Part shown: piece by piece, positions 7,565 to 16,937 of the stretch
Layout: each line of letters opens with the position of its first letter
Position numbering within the stretch: the first letter of the stretch is position 1
Origin: Puerhibacterium puerhi
GTDB taxonomy: Bacteria > Actinomycetota > Actinomycetes > Actinomycetales > Cellulomonadaceae
Assembly (NCBI RefSeq): GCF_009846865.1
Contig: NZ_WUWN01000016.1
Span: 17,903 to 81,902 of the forward strand
DNA: 64,000 nucleotides
Reading direction: 5' to 3'
Notes under the pieces: generated by a model
The model's input: only the letters and a program-made list of their open reading frames with translations
Told to the model about the DNA's origin: nothing
Database searches by the model: none
Made by a program: the position numbers and the translations under genes

Positions 7565-8688
7565 TAGACCTCCACGAGTGTCAGTGTCATTTGGTCCGCG
7601 TTGTCGGGCTCGGTGACCATCTCGACGATTCGTGCCCAGCGGTCCAGCGCGACCCATCCGGTGTGGCCGGAGACGAAGATTTCGTCGCCGACATCGAAGG
7701 AGCCGAGTCGCGCGTGCGGGTGGTCGATGACGTTCACCACGTGCATCCGCGGCTTGCCGACAAGCCACGAGAGTTCACGCCGTGCGGAGTTGGACAGGGC
7801 GGTCTTCGAGCGCGCCGTCTTGTCCGTGTAGACGTGGACGCGACGCAGCCCGCTCGCGCCGGAGCGGTGCAGGGTGGTGTTGACCATCGCCTTGCCCTCG
7901 CCGGCGCCGAGCGCCAGTACGTCGGAGGCGTAGTCGTCGTCGTCCGCGTCGAGCGTCGGGGTCACCGAGACGTTCTCGCCCAGGGCGAAGCGCAGATCCT
8001 CGCGGCGAGACCCGATGGTCGGGAAGCCGAGCTGGAGTCGGTGGCGCAGGGAGTTGCCCGACCAGGAGGTGTGCTCCAGGTAGTCGAACGGGGTCTGCAC
8101 CGCCAGGTCGTCGATCACGCGGCCGAGGTCGTGCGTCGACCACCACTCCAGGGGGAAGGGCTCCGCCTCGTGGTGGGTCCAGCCCTCCGGGAGCTTCTTG
8201 GGGTCGGCCGGCTTGACGACGTTCCCCTTGGCGTCCGTCCAATACTCGGCAGTGCCGATGCGCACGGTGCTCTTGGTGGCGTCCACCTGGACGCCCAGGT
8301 CGCCGTTCTCCTGGTCCTGGAGGTGGCTCCAGATGAGGCGGACCATGTCCAGCGGGTCGACGTTGAGGCGAGCCTGCGTGGAGCCCGTCCAGGGCATCCT
8401 CTGGGGGTAGCCCGAGATCCCCATGCAGTCGATCTCGGCCCGTTGCCCATCGAGGGTCCAGGGCATGAGGATCCCGCCGCCGCGGATGTAACCGTCGGCC
8501 TCTGCCCAGATGGCCGTGCCCCAGGGGCGGAGCACGGCGTCCAGGCGGCTGAGGTGGATGGGGATGGTGCCCGTGAGGCGACCGGGGCCGGACAGCGTGC
8601 GGGTGATCTCGACGTTGCTGAGGGGCAGCTCCCAGTCGAGGAACTCGCCTGACGGAATCGCCTGAGCGATGTACCGCCAGCGCGTCAC
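7564..8688 (-). CDS. Minor tail/baseplate protein
   Basis: 374 aa from GTG at 8688, overlapping the previous stop (GTGA). The N-terminal half (GPGRLTGTIPIH, WGTAIWAEADGYIRGGGILMP) has the beta-rich look of tail-associated (Tal-type) baseplate proteins encoded after the distal tail protein in actinobacterial siphophages. An acidic cluster (DADDDDYASD) lies near the middle. It probably forms the tail tip that carries the fibre encoded next. Exact family not certain. Confidence 0.7.
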   Translation of the reverse strand: MTRWRYIAQAIPSGEFLDWELPLSNVEITRTLSGPGRLTGTIPIHLSRLDAVLRPWGTAIWAEADGYIRGGGILMPWTLDGQRAEIDCMGISGYPQRMPWTGSTQARLNVDPLDMVRLIWSHLQDQENGDLGVQVDATKSTVRIGTAEYWTDAKGNVVKPADPKKLPEGWTHHEAEPFPLEWWSTHDLGRVIDDLAVQTPFDYLEHTSWSGNSLRHRLQLGFPTIGSRREDLRFALGENVSVTPTLDADDDDYASDVLALGAGEGKAMVNTTLHRSGASGLRRVHVYTDKTARSKTALSNSARRELSWLVGKPRMHVVNVIDHPHARLGSFDVGDEIFVSGHTGWVALDRWARIVEMVTEPDNADQMTLTLVEV

Positions 8689-9656
8689 TTCGTGTCCTCG
8701 TAGAAGTAGACGTCGTAGAGCACCTGGCTCTGATTGAGCGCGAGGGTGCCCGACTTGCCGCTGGAGCGGGTGCCGTACAGCGAGATCGCCTGAGTCGTCT
8801 CCAGCCACCCGTCAGGCACATCGAAGCCGCCCGTCACGGTGAGGCTGGCACGCGAGGTGACCGCGTTCGACGGCTGCTCGAAGTCGTAGGGAAGGTTGCT
8901 GGAGATCTGTCCGCCAAGGCGCACGTCGATCAAGCCGGAAGTCGAGCCGGTCACGAACAGCGAGGACAGGTGCGCAGTCACCTGGACCTTGGTGGCCCAC
9001 TGCGGCACGTAGACCGTCGGGAGCCAAGAGGTCCACCGGGTCTTGCTCGTGCTGGTCAGGGCGGAGTTGCCGCCCGGCACCGTGGCCTCGATGATCCGGT
9101 TGCTTCGAGGGGCGACCAGCCGGCGGACGTCGGTGATCATGTCCGCGGTGATCGTGGCCGTGTTCGCTGGGATGTTGATGCGCGCCAGGGCGATGCACGG
9201 GTACTGGAGGCCGAGGCCATGAGTACCGGCGGTGTTCGCGGGCACGCCCTCGATCACGTCGATGTAGGCGTAGTCCATCGCCTGCGGATCGGCCGGCCAC
9301 GTGCCCTCGTACTGCGGGTCCTTGATCCGCGCGATGACCAGGTCCGTGCGCCCGCCAGAAGAGCCGGTGGGGGTGATGCGGATGTCCGTCGAGCTGCCAC
9401 CGAAGAGCACGTACGACTGGAACGTCCCGCCCGAGTAGGCGGAGTTGGCCGCACCGATGCCGGGGAACACCCGGATGTTCGGGCCAGGCGTGGTCGTGGG
9501 GGTGACCTTGAAGGAGGTCGGCGTACCGACTCCGGAGGTTCCCATCGTCGACATGTGGGCGAGGGCGCGAGCAACCTCCACCGGGTGCTCAACACCCCCG
9601 CCGATCATCCAAGGCTTACCGTCAAGCGTCACAAAGTCCTCCAGGCGTCGCTCCAC
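8685..9656 (-). CDS. Minor tail/baseplate protein
   Basis: 323 aa from GTG. The start overlaps the distal tail gene by 28 bp. Beta-rich, low in charge, with many Thr/Ser/Gly (TPTTTPGPNIRVFPGIGAAN; DIRITPTGSSGGRTDLVIAR). This matches the upper-baseplate/receptor-binding-like minor tail proteins common at this position, whose N-terminus resembles gp10-type baseplate wedge folds. No enzymatic motif. Function inferred from gene order (tape measure, distal tail, this, Tal-like, fibre). Confidence 0.65.
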   Translation of the reverse strand: MERRLEDFVTLDGKPWMIGGGVEHPVEVARALAHMSTMGTSGVGTPTSFKVTPTTTPGPNIRVFPGIGAANSAYSGGTFQSYVLFGGSSTDIRITPTGSSGGRTDLVIARIKDPQYEGTWPADPQAMDYAYIDVIEGVPANTAGTHGLGLQYPCIALARINIPANTATITADMITDVRRLVAPRSNRIIEATVPGGNSALTSTSKTRWTSWLPTVYVPQWATKVQVTAHLSSLFVTGSTSGLIDVRLGGQISSNLPYDFEQPSNAVTSRASLTVTGGFDVPDGWLETTQAISLYGTRSSGKSGTLALNQSQVLYDVYFYEDTK

Positions 9657-10498
9657 GCGACGGTTACCGACGCCTCACCAGAGCCGCCGCCAAATTGAAT
9701 TTCGTGAGTACCCGGCGCGAGTCGAAGGTCAGCGAGCCGGGTAGTGCGATTGAGCATTCCTGCGACAGAGGCGCCGTCATTGCGAAGCACTGTCATTGCG
9801 CGCGAGTCCACGGTCACGGACTGGCCGGCGGCAATGGATCCGTTGAGGCGGACCATCTTTCCGCCGATGCGAGCCCACGGGTTTGTCGCATGCCCCGTGA
9901 AGGTGACCTTGATCGGCGCCGGAATGTCGCCACCTACCGTGATGAACCGATAGGCGATGTCCGACGTCTTGGTCGTCGTCAGGGGCGAGACGAGGGGCGC
10001 GACGATTCCACCGGTCGACGGCGGGATTCCGAAGACCTGCGCCGACTGCGATGTGTCGTCGAAGTGGATCGCCTCGGTGAGCTGGAACTCAGCGGTCACC
10101 TCGGCACGGCCGCGCGTGACCAGAGGGTCCGCGGTGGGGACGGTCAGTCGTCGAGGACGTCCCCACACCCGGCGCCATCGACCAGCGATGTAGTAGCGCA
10201 GCGGGACGTCCGTGCCAGGTGACGCAGTGTTCGCCGTGCGCCACGCCTGCACCAGGCGCGCCACGGCGTCCTGCGCCCCCGCCTCGCCCCCGGGAACCAG
10301 GGAGCGGAAGCGGAGGCGCCAGACGGGCGGGATCGCAGTGTCCCGCCCAAACAGCGTGCGTCCATTGATCACTGCGTCCGTCGTTTCGACGCCGAGATCA
10401 ATGACCTCCCAATCGAGAGTTCGCCATGGCCCGTTGACGTGTCCGAATTCGTAGCCACTGAGGGAGAAGACCTCAGTGTCATTCGGCTCAACCGGCAT
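9629..10498 (-). CDS. Distal tail protein (Dit-like)
   Basis: 289 aa from ATG at 10498 (GGAGGA 4 nt upstream; it overlaps the last codons of the tape measure). Position directly after the tape measure, length and fold signature fit Dit: an N-terminal ring-forming half with WEVIDLGVETTDAVINGRTL and RLRFRSLVPGG, then a C-terminal galectin-like beta domain (IKVTFTGHATNPWARIGG). Dit forms the hub between tail tube and baseplate. Confidence 0.8.
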   Translation of the reverse strand: MPVEPNDTEVFSLSGYEFGHVNGPWRTLDWEVIDLGVETTDAVINGRTLFGRDTAIPPVWRLRFRSLVPGGEAGAQDAVARLVQAWRTANTASPGTDVPLRYYIAGRWRRVWGRPRRLTVPTADPLVTRGRAEVTAEFQLTEAIHFDDTSQSAQVFGIPPSTGGIVAPLVSPLTTTKTSDIAYRFITVGGDIPAPIKVTFTGHATNPWARIGGKMVRLNGSIAAGQSVTVDSRAMTVLRNDGASVAGMLNRTTRLADLRLAPGTHEIQFGGGSGEASVTVAWSDAWRTL

Positions 10499-13400
10499 AG
10501 CGTCCTCCACGGGAGATACCACGGACTTCATGGGCAATTGCCTGGGCGATTTCCTCGGCGGTAGCGCCAGGCTTGGTCACCGAGACCTGGATGTTGACGT
10601 CGCCCGAAGGGGCGCCCACAGGTACGGGGGAATCGGCGATGGTGCCGTAGGGGGCGGATGCGACCGGAACGGCCGTGTCAATGCGGCCCTCGAAAGGGCT
10701 CTGAACATCCGTCGAGCTGACTACGTCGGCGACGCGATTCATGGCTCGGCGAAGGTGCGACATTCGCTCCTCGATGCCGACGACCAGGCCGTCGACCACA
10801 TAGCCACCCATCTCTCGCGTGACACGAGAGGGCGAGTGGATGTCGAGTGCGCTCTGGATCGCCGACTTGGCGATGCCAGCGAGGCGTGAAGCCGCCGCCC
10901 GGACCGCTCCCTGCTTGGCACTGATGCCGTTGGCGAACCCCTGCCCCGCGGCGAGGCCGTCAGAGAACAGGAGCGATCCAGCGCCGGGCACATCAACGAC
11001 CTGGGCCAGGCCCGCTGCCGCCGTCATCACGAAGATCGCCGACGTCGAGATGCCGTTCGCGAACGAGTTACCGGCGGCGAGACCCTGCGTGTGCAGCAGG
11101 AGCGCGGTCATGCCGTCGAGGGCGACAGGCACGGAGCCTGCGACTTCCCGCCCTGCGCCCTGGGCTTCACCGGCAGTGCCGGAGATCCCGGTCGCGAACG
11201 AACCACCCGCCACGGCACCAACCCCGGCAAGTGCGCCACCGGCAGCGCCGGCCCCGCTCACCGCCGCGGCGGCAAGGGAGGCGCCCACGCCCTGGACGGC
11301 CGTGAGCTGGTCGAGTACGCCCTCCTTGTAGCGCAGGGCCGCGGCGGCTCCGGCCTCACCCACTGCCGGCTGCCCCGCGTTGAGGCCATCGACCAGTTGG
11401 CCCACGGCACCGCCCGCCCCGATGTTGAGCGTGATGCCCATGTCTTCGAGGTACTGCTGGGCCTCCGGCGACAGCTTGGACAGCTCGGCCGCGACGTCCT
11501 CACTCATCTGGGCGAACGCGGAGCCGACCGCGCCCGCGGCGCCCTCAGTCTTGAGGCGGACGATCTCCTCAAGGCGCGAGAACTCCTCATCCGAGGCGTC
11601 GACAAGCTGGGCGACCATTGGGGCGCCCTCCTCGCCGAGCCGGGCGAGCTCCTGGATCACGGCGTCGGAGACGCCTCGCTCCTTGATGGCGACCAGGTTG
11701 TCGGCCCACTCACTCATCGCGGTGGCCTGCTCTTCGAGCTTGGTCAGCCACGCATCAACGGAGGGCAGGGCCTCCTCGTCGAGCCCCGTGGAGAGGTTGA
11801 TGAACTCCTTGGAGGTGTCGTTGATCGACTGGAGGAGCGACGGCGTCAGTCCGTTGACGCGATTGATCGCGTCCTCGTACTGGGCGAATGCAGCCTGCTG
11901 CGCAGCGGCCGCCTGGGCGGAGCGCTGGGCGGCGAGCTCCTCGGCGATTGCCTGGCTCTCCAGCGCCTCCTTGTACTGGGGGAGGTGCTCCGTGACGTCC
12001 TGGAGCGACTGGCCCTTCTCGGACAGCTTGAGGTTGACGTAGTCGAGGGCGGCGCCGAGTGCCTCCTCGTTGCCCGAGAGCACGAGGTCAGCAAGGGCCT
12101 TGTCCAGCCCCTCGACGTCCTCTGCCGCCTGGTTGAAGGCGGGCGTGTTGAGCCAGGACCAGCCGGTGAAGGACTTGCCCGACTCGACCTTGTCCCAGAA
12201 CCCACCCGTCGACTTCTCCAGGCGCTCGAAGGCGTCCGCGAGTCCGTCGATCTGGTTGGCCGAGAAGGCGCTGTCAGCGAAGGGCGCGAGGAACGTCTTC
12301 TGGAACCAGTTCGGCTCACGGCCGGCGAAGAGCTTGTCGATCTCCTCGATGGTGGTCGCGCCGGCCGCCAGTGCGTCGAACGACTTGACGAGCTTGCTGG
12401 AGTCAGGCGCGTTGACGTTCATCTTCGACAGCCCGTCGGCCACGAGGCCGACACCTGTCGCGACGGCGGCGATGGCGATGAGGCTCTTGGAGATGCCGTT
12501 GATCGCCTTGCCCATGCGCTCGGCGTCAGGCGCCCTGCCGAAGAAGGTCGTCAGGCCGGTGATGGTCTCCACCAGCGACTTGCTCGCAAGGGCGAGCTTG
12601 AGGCCGCCGAGGGCCAGGACGACGCCAGCGAGCGCAGGCCCGGAGCCCAGTGCGGACGTACCGAGCGCGACCAGCCCCTCGGCGAGCCCGGTCACGGCGG
12701 GCAGGGTGACTTCGAGGATGTCGCCGACCGTGTCCGCCAGAGACTCGATGGCAGGCGTCAGGCTGGGCAGGATGTCGACAGCCGCCCGCGAGAGCGACGT
12801 GATGAGCTCTCCCAGGAGCGGGCCGAACTCGCGGGCCAGGGTGCCGGCCAGGGTGCCGATGGCTCCGAGAGCGTCGCCCAGCGGCTTCCAGATGCCGTCG
12901 AGGGCGGAGATGCCCTCGCGGATGCCGTCGAGGAAGTCGAGGAACCCGTAGGCGAATCCGTCGGTGTTGAGCGCCTCGAAGATCCCGCGCACGAGATCGC
13001 CGATGCCCTCGCCCGCGGTTCGCATCGCCGGGGCGATGACCTTCGGGAAGTCGGTGAAGAACCGCTTGACCGCAGGACCCGACTCCCTCGCGATGAGGGA
13101 CATGGCGTCATGGGCGGCGGTCAGGACGTCAACGAGGTTCGAGCGGAAGGGCTCGCGGTTGACGACGTCCGCGACCTTGCGCAGCGTGTCGTGCAGTTGC
13201 GCCAGGGAAGAGCCGCCCGCCTCATCGGCAGCCTCAGCGATTCCCCAGAAGATTCGGCCGGTCTCGCGAAGGACGCCGCCCAGGTGACCGAGCTGCGTGA
13301 TGGCCGTGTCGATGTAGTCGTTCAGACGGCCCGTGCGGTCCGCCTCGACCAGCCAGTCGGCGAAGCCCTCCGCAACGCGCTTGTACCAGCCCGCCAGGCG

Positions 13401-14516
13401 GGGGAGGTACTCGGCTCCGCGACGGCCAAGGACCTCGATGGAGGTCGCCAGAGCGCCGTTCGCGCTGGCGGCGATGGCGATGGAGGTCGCCAGGTTCGAG
13501 AACATCGGATGGAGCGACCCGTCCAGCGCCCCGTTCAGTTCAGCGGCGAGGCCACCGAACCAGACGCCCAGGGCGCGCGAGGTCTTGATCAGACCGCCCT
13601 CGAACTGCGGGAAGAGGTCGTCGACCACGCGGCGAATCGGCCCCTCGGCGATCCCCCAGAAGGCATCCGACATCGAGTCCTGGAGCCGGCTGAGTCGCTG
13701 GCCGACCTCGGGGATGACCGCGTTGAAGTCCTTGAGGACTGCGACCGCGGCGCCGATGCCGAACGCGAAGCCGCCCGCCATGCCCGGCAGGGCGAACACG
13801 AGTCCGCCGATCTGAGCCAGCGCCTTCGACAGCGCGAAGGTGTTGCTCAGCGCCGCCAGGAGACCGGCGCCGAGACCCATGACCGCCTCGGCGATGGTGC
13901 CGATGAGCGGGATGTTCTTGTCGAGGTTCTTGAACAGGTCCCAGATGTTGCGCAGGGTGCTCGACAGCAGGCGCACGCCCGCCAGTGCGGCGAGGGTCGC
14001 CTCGGCTCGGGCGACGGACGCCTTCGAGACGTTGACGAACATGGTGACCACACGGTCACGCGAGACCCGGGCGAGCTCGGCGCGAGCGACAATCGAGTTG
14101 ACCTTCGCTTCAAGGTCGACAGAGTCGCCGTCGTAGTCCTCGATCAGGTCATCGAGTTCCTTCTTGACCTTCTTGCGCGACTCGTCGTCCAGCTCGGCGA
14201 GGATCTTGATTTGCTTGTCTCGCAGGTAGCGGTCAAGCGTCTCCGAGACGGCGCGCGTGTGGACCAGGAGGCCGTCCGTGTCGAGGGCGGCCTCGAAGTA
14301 GATCCGCCGCTTGCGCCGCTCGGAGGTGCGGTTCATGCGGGTGACCACGGCGTCGGCGTGCTTCTCAAGCATCTTTGTGTTGAGAACAGCATCGACCGTC
14401 AGCTTGAGGCGGTTCTCGATCTGCTCAAGCTGACGCTTGAGGTCGCGTCGGAAATTGCTCGTGTCTGGATAGACTCGAACACTAACCCGACCAATGGTCA
14501 CGCCGGCGTCTGCCAT
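10488..14516 (-). CDS. Tail tape measure protein
   Basis: 1342 aa, by far the longest phage gene, placed after the tail chaperones. The N-terminus (VRVYPDTSNFRRDLKRQLEQ) is typical of actinophage tape measures. The body is alpha-helical, with hydrophobic stretches around residues 210-260 and 640-680 and Ala/Gly-rich repeats (GLAAGNSFANGIS, GLAAGQGFANGIS) near the C-terminus. Its length sets tail length; at about 1.5 angstrom per residue it predicts a tail of roughly 200 nm. Start overlaps the chaperone frameshift product by 19 bp. Confidence 0.93.
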   Translation of the reverse strand: MADAGVTIGRVSVRVYPDTSNFRRDLKRQLEQIENRLKLTVDAVLNTKMLEKHADAVVTRMNRTSERRKRRIYFEAALDTDGLLVHTRAVSETLDRYLRDKQIKILAELDDESRKKVKKELDDLIEDYDGDSVDLEAKVNSIVARAELARVSRDRVVTMFVNVSKASVARAEATLAALAGVRLLSSTLRNIWDLFKNLDKNIPLIGTIAEAVMGLGAGLLAALSNTFALSKALAQIGGLVFALPGMAGGFAFGIGAAVAVLKDFNAVIPEVGQRLSRLQDSMSDAFWGIAEGPIRRVVDDLFPQFEGGLIKTSRALGVWFGGLAAELNGALDGSLHPMFSNLATSIAIAASANGALATSIEVLGRRGAEYLPRLAGWYKRVAEGFADWLVEADRTGRLNDYIDTAITQLGHLGGVLRETGRIFWGIAEAADEAGGSSLAQLHDTLRKVADVVNREPFRSNLVDVLTAAHDAMSLIARESGPAVKRFFTDFPKVIAPAMRTAGEGIGDLVRGIFEALNTDGFAYGFLDFLDGIREGISALDGIWKPLGDALGAIGTLAGTLAREFGPLLGELITSLSRAAVDILPSLTPAIESLADTVGDILEVTLPAVTGLAEGLVALGTSALGSGPALAGVVLALGGLKLALASKSLVETITGLTTFFGRAPDAERMGKAINGISKSLIAIAAVATGVGLVADGLSKMNVNAPDSSKLVKSFDALAAGATTIEEIDKLFAGREPNWFQKTFLAPFADSAFSANQIDGLADAFERLEKSTGGFWDKVESGKSFTGWSWLNTPAFNQAAEDVEGLDKALADLVLSGNEEALGAALDYVNLKLSEKGQSLQDVTEHLPQYKEALESQAIAEELAAQRSAQAAAAQQAAFAQYEDAINRVNGLTPSLLQSINDTSKEFINLSTGLDEEALPSVDAWLTKLEEQATAMSEWADNLVAIKERGVSDAVIQELARLGEEGAPMVAQLVDASDEEFSRLEEIVRLKTEGAAGAVGSAFAQMSEDVAAELSKLSPEAQQYLEDMGITLNIGAGGAVGQLVDGLNAGQPAVGEAGAAAALRYKEGVLDQLTAVQGVGASLAAAAVSGAGAAGGALAGVGAVAGGSFATGISGTAGEAQGAGREVAGSVPVALDGMTALLLHTQGLAAGNSFANGISTSAIFVMTAAAGLAQVVDVPGAGSLLFSDGLAAGQGFANGISAKQGAVRAAASRLAGIAKSAIQSALDIHSPSRVTREMGGYVVDGLVVGIEERMSHLRRAMNRVADVVSSTDVQSPFEGRIDTAVPVASAPYGTIADSPVPVGAPSGDVNIQVSVTKPGATAEEIAQAIAHEVRGISRGGRYAG

Positions 14517-15264
14517 GTGACACCCTTTCCGCTATCGCGCATGAGTTTGCCCATCCAGGCACGGTGTAGATCAGCCACGGTGACGGGCTTGCTCTGCTTC
14601 TTGACGACCTTCGGTCGCGGGTACTTCGGCAGTTCCGGCGCCTTCTTCTTCCAGTTGCCGGTCGCCTGCGTGTTGAACTGCATGGCGTCAAAGAAGTCCG
14701 CCATCATGTATCGGTCTCGGGTCCAGCCGAAGTGTTCGACCCACTTCTCGCGGCCGCCCTTGTGCATGGCGAGAGTCATGGAATCCTCGGGGAGCCTCTG
14801 GATCTTCGCCATTACGAAAGAGGCGCGGACTTCGCCGTCCATCACCTGTCGAATGACTTCAACGAAGTCCGTTTGGTAATGGAAGGCGAAGTCCGCGTAT
14901 AGGGCCTCTCCGTAGTCGTCGATCAGCTCTCCGAGGGCGAGGCTTCCCCCAGGTCGGTCCCCTCAATCCACATCTCGAAGTAGGTCAGGAGGACGCCCTT
15001 GTCGCCGCCGGCCGCGGCGACCAGCCGCTTGCCGCCGGCCGGGGTCTTGGCCGCGTCGATCAGAAGCCCGGAGATGACCTCGTCCTCGTCGGCGCCCTCC
15101 TCGCTGATGGACTCCTTGAGGTTGGCGAGGCGGTCGCGCACCTTCTTGTCGAGGCGCAGCGGGTTGACCAGCTCGACAGGCTCCTTGCCGTCCTCCAGGT
15201 CGAAGACCGTGGGGCCGAACTTCTTGTCGGCGGCGGCGCGAATGTCGCTAAGCTTGATAGCCAT
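14498..15264 (-). CDS. Tail assembly chaperone, -1 frameshift product (G-T type)
   Basis: The reading frame of the upstream chaperone (ATG 15264) stops at 14923, but the -1 frame is open through to 14498. Switching at GGGGGAA (14950..14944) joins the two: codons CTG GGG are followed by GGA AGC CTC, giving GSLALGELIDDYGEALYAD and continuing to WQTPA. The downstream part (about 147 codons) has no good start of its own near the junction. This is the conserved G/G-T arrangement; the fused protein chaperones the tape measure and tail tube. The frameshift is read from the sequence, and efficiency is unknown. Confidence 0.85.
14923..15264 (-). CDS. Tail assembly chaperone (G type)
   Basis: 113 aa, ATG start, mostly helical, with KLSDIRAAADKKFGPTVFDL at the N-terminus and an acidic C-terminus. 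Located between major tail protein and tape measure, as expected for the short chaperone form made without frameshifting. Its last 8 codons overlap the frameshifted continuation. Confidence 0.85.
   Translation of the reverse strand: MAIKLSDIRAAADKKFGPTVFDLEDGKEPVELVNPLRLDKKVRDRLANLKESISEEGADEDEVISGLLIDAAKTPAGGKRLVAAAGGDKGVLLTYFEMWIEGTDLGEASPSES
14944..14950 (-). promoter_or_regulatory. Programmed -1 ribosomal frameshift site (GGGGGAA)
   Basis: Slippery heptamer G-GGG-GAA near the end of the short chaperone frame. The upstream and downstream open frames overlap only around this point, and tail-chaperone frameshifting is conserved in long-tailed phages. Confidence 0.75.
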
Positions 15265-15324
15265 TTGGTTGACGGACCTTTCAGGCGTGTGGGTGGTGGG
15301 TGGCAGACCGAAGGCAGGGGAGGA

Positions 15325-15365
15325 CCCCGGCCCTGAGCGGGTCCGCCGATCACTCAGGGCCGGGG
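15325..15365 (-). terminator. Terminator-like 13-bp inverted repeat after major tail gene
   Basis: CCCCGGCCCTGAG (15325..15337) pairs perfectly with 15353..15365. It follows the major tail gene. There is no T-run, so it may attenuate, or stabilise the 3' end, rather than fully terminate. Confidence 0.5.
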
Positions 15366-15371
15366 GAGTTG

Positions 15372-15932
15372 TCAGGAGCCGGTGACGCGACCCATCGGGG
15401 TCACGGCGTAGGTCCACTCGTTCGTGTCGTGCTGGAGCGGCGTGATCGCCAGCGGCAGCGAGGCGAGGGACTCGGTGTCCGCGAGGTCGACGTCGTCGCC
15501 GCGGAAGATCGAGACCTTCGGGGCGTAGATCGCGAACACGTGGGACTGGTCCTTGAAGACGGCCAGGAATGCGCACTCGGTCGGCGCGGGCACGGTCGGG
15601 ACGCCGAGAAGCGAACCGTCGTCCTTGACGTCGACCATGTTGGTGCCGTAGTAGAGCTTGAGCCCCGGCTCGTCCCACTGCTGGAGGTTGATCGTGAACG
15701 TCTCCGTGCGGTCGGAGTAGACCACCCGCAGGTTCTTGTTCTGGAGCGTGCCCAGCGTGGTCGCCTCGCCGCCCTCGGAGGCGATAGCCATGATCTCCTC
15801 AAGGGAGGTGTGGCCGATCTCGTCCCAGGGGTTGGCGGGCGTGTCGAGAGAAGTCGGGAACTCGGTGCCGACCGGAGCCGTGTACAGCCGGCCGGTCGAG
15901 ATGACAAGCGTTGCAGCGTCGTTACGCGCCAT
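15372..15932 (-). CDS. Major tail protein
   Basis: 186 aa from ATG at 15932, with GGAGGA 9 nt upstream. An ATG-less extension to 15977 would run through the terminator. The sequence fits tail-tube subunits: a conserved N-terminus (LVISTGRLYTAPVGTEFP), an LEEIMAIASEGGEATTLGTLQN-like block and beta strands throughout. It is placed between the tail terminator and the chaperones. A terminator before it and an inverted repeat after it suggest a separately controlled abundant transcript. Confidence 0.88.
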   Translation of the reverse strand: MARNDAATLVISTGRLYTAPVGTEFPTSLDTPANPWDEIGHTSLEEIMAIASEGGEATTLGTLQNKNLRVVYSDRTETFTINLQQWDEPGLKLYYGTNMVDVKDDGSLLGVPTVPAPTECAFLAVFKDQSHVFAIYAPKVSIFRGDDVDLADTESLASLPLAITPLQHDTNEWTYAVTPMGRVTGS

Positions 15933-15960
15933 TGATGGATTCCTCCGTGAGAGGGCATGA

Positions 15961-15992
15961 GAAAAGCCCGCCCTCACGGAGAGGAACGGGCT
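15961..15992 (-). terminator. Rho-independent terminator before major tail gene
   Basis: Leftward stem AGCCCG/CGGGCT with inner CCTC/GAGG, followed by UUUUCUCAUGCCC. Same trailer as at 2816 and 18,905. Confidence 0.7.
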
Positions 15993-16010
15993 CGGTGGAA
16001 TGTCTTTGGA

Positions 16011-16517
16011 TCAGTCGCGCGCGAAGGGGCGGCGAATCTTGATCGTGTAGAGCGACTCATATCGAGTCACGCTCGTCGGAAGGTCGGCGTACTGCACCGG
16101 CCCCTGTGACGTCGCCCAGTCCGACTTTCGCGTCGGTCGGTTCGTCATGCGCAAGGCGCTCAGCGAGCCATGCTCCGTAGAGTCCTGCTCACGGAAAGCT
16201 CGGAAGAGGGCGACTCGAATGGCATCCGAGAAGAGCGAGGCCTTGCGATCCCCGTCGGGGTCCTCGGTGAAGACGTGAACGAAGATCGAGGCCCAGTCGA
16301 TGAAGCGCATGTCGCCCGTCCAGAACTGGTTCGTGGGGGCGACGCGGATCACCGCGAACGGGAACATCCGAGGCTCGGGGATCTCGGAGTAGATCCGTGC
16401 GCCCGGGAGGCGCCGGCGGACGATGGGCAGGATGACGTCCTCCACCGGGGAGAACTCAGCCGTCTCCAGGACGGAATCAGGCAGGTCCGGCATCTCGTCA
16501 GGAGGGAACAGGGACAC
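16011..16517 (-). CDS. Tail terminator protein
   Basis: 168 aa from GTG. Position between connector/completion genes and major tail protein, size, and a fold signature (VEDVILPIVRRRLPGARIYSE; DWASIFVHVFTEDPDGDRKA) match actinophage tail terminators, which cap the tail tube and join it to the head. Starts 4 nt after the upstream gene's stop. Confidence 0.75.
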   Translation of the reverse strand: MSLFPPDEMPDLPDSVLETAEFSPVEDVILPIVRRRLPGARIYSEIPEPRMFPFAVIRVAPTNQFWTGDMRFIDWASIFVHVFTEDPDGDRKASLFSDAIRVALFRAFREQDSTEHGSLSALRMTNRPTRKSDWATSQGPVQYADLPTSVTRYESLYTIKIRRPFARD

Positions 16518-16520
16518 GGC

Positions 16521-16937
16521 CTACCTCCTGTTGTTGCGGTTGTTGGATCGGAAGCGGCCATCCCGCATGCGGGGGCCGATGGACCGACCGTCCACGGGAA
16601 CCGAGAAGGCCAGGCGCAGAGGCGCCACGGGGTCCATCTCGCCCCAGGTGGACGACGTGCCGGGTCCTCGACCGAACTCGATGGACATGGCCGCACCGAG
16701 TCCGCGGTCGTCGGAGAGGACCACGTAGCGGTCGAGCTTCCCCTTCACGACCTCGATGTCGGAGTGCTCTCCGTACTCGCCCTCGGGCCACTTGCGGCCG
16801 TGCGCCGCGAGGATTGCGTCGGCACGCTTGGCGCCGATGGCGGCCACATCGTCGAGCGCCCACTGCGTCACGCGGTGGTAGGCGATGACCTTCGTCGCCC
16901 TCATCCCGTTGCTGGCGCGCCTGTAGACCTCAGCCAC
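16521..16937 (-). CDS. Phage connector/tail-completion protein (DUF5403-like)
   Basis: 138 aa from GTG, overlapping the upstream stop by 8 bp. It begins MAEVYRRASNGMRATKVIAY and contains DVAAIGAKRADAILAAHG. It resembles the small basic protein group at this position in Streptomyces/Microbacterium phages (DUF5403, similar in role to HK97 gp10). The end is an Asn/Arg-rich tail. Role in head-tail joining is inferred from order. Confidence 0.65.
   Translation of the reverse strand: MAEVYRRASNGMRATKVIAYHRVTQWALDDVAAIGAKRADAILAAHGRKWPEGEYGEHSDIEVVKGKLDRYVVLSDDRGLGAAMSIEFGRGPGTSSTWGEMDPVAPLRLAFSVPVDGRSIGPRMRDGRFRSNNRNNRR

Noticed and set aside
11091..14879. 1262-codon open frame antisense to the tape measure gene
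   Set aside because: Same artefact of GC-rich codon use; no ribosome binding site, no family, spans several real genes.
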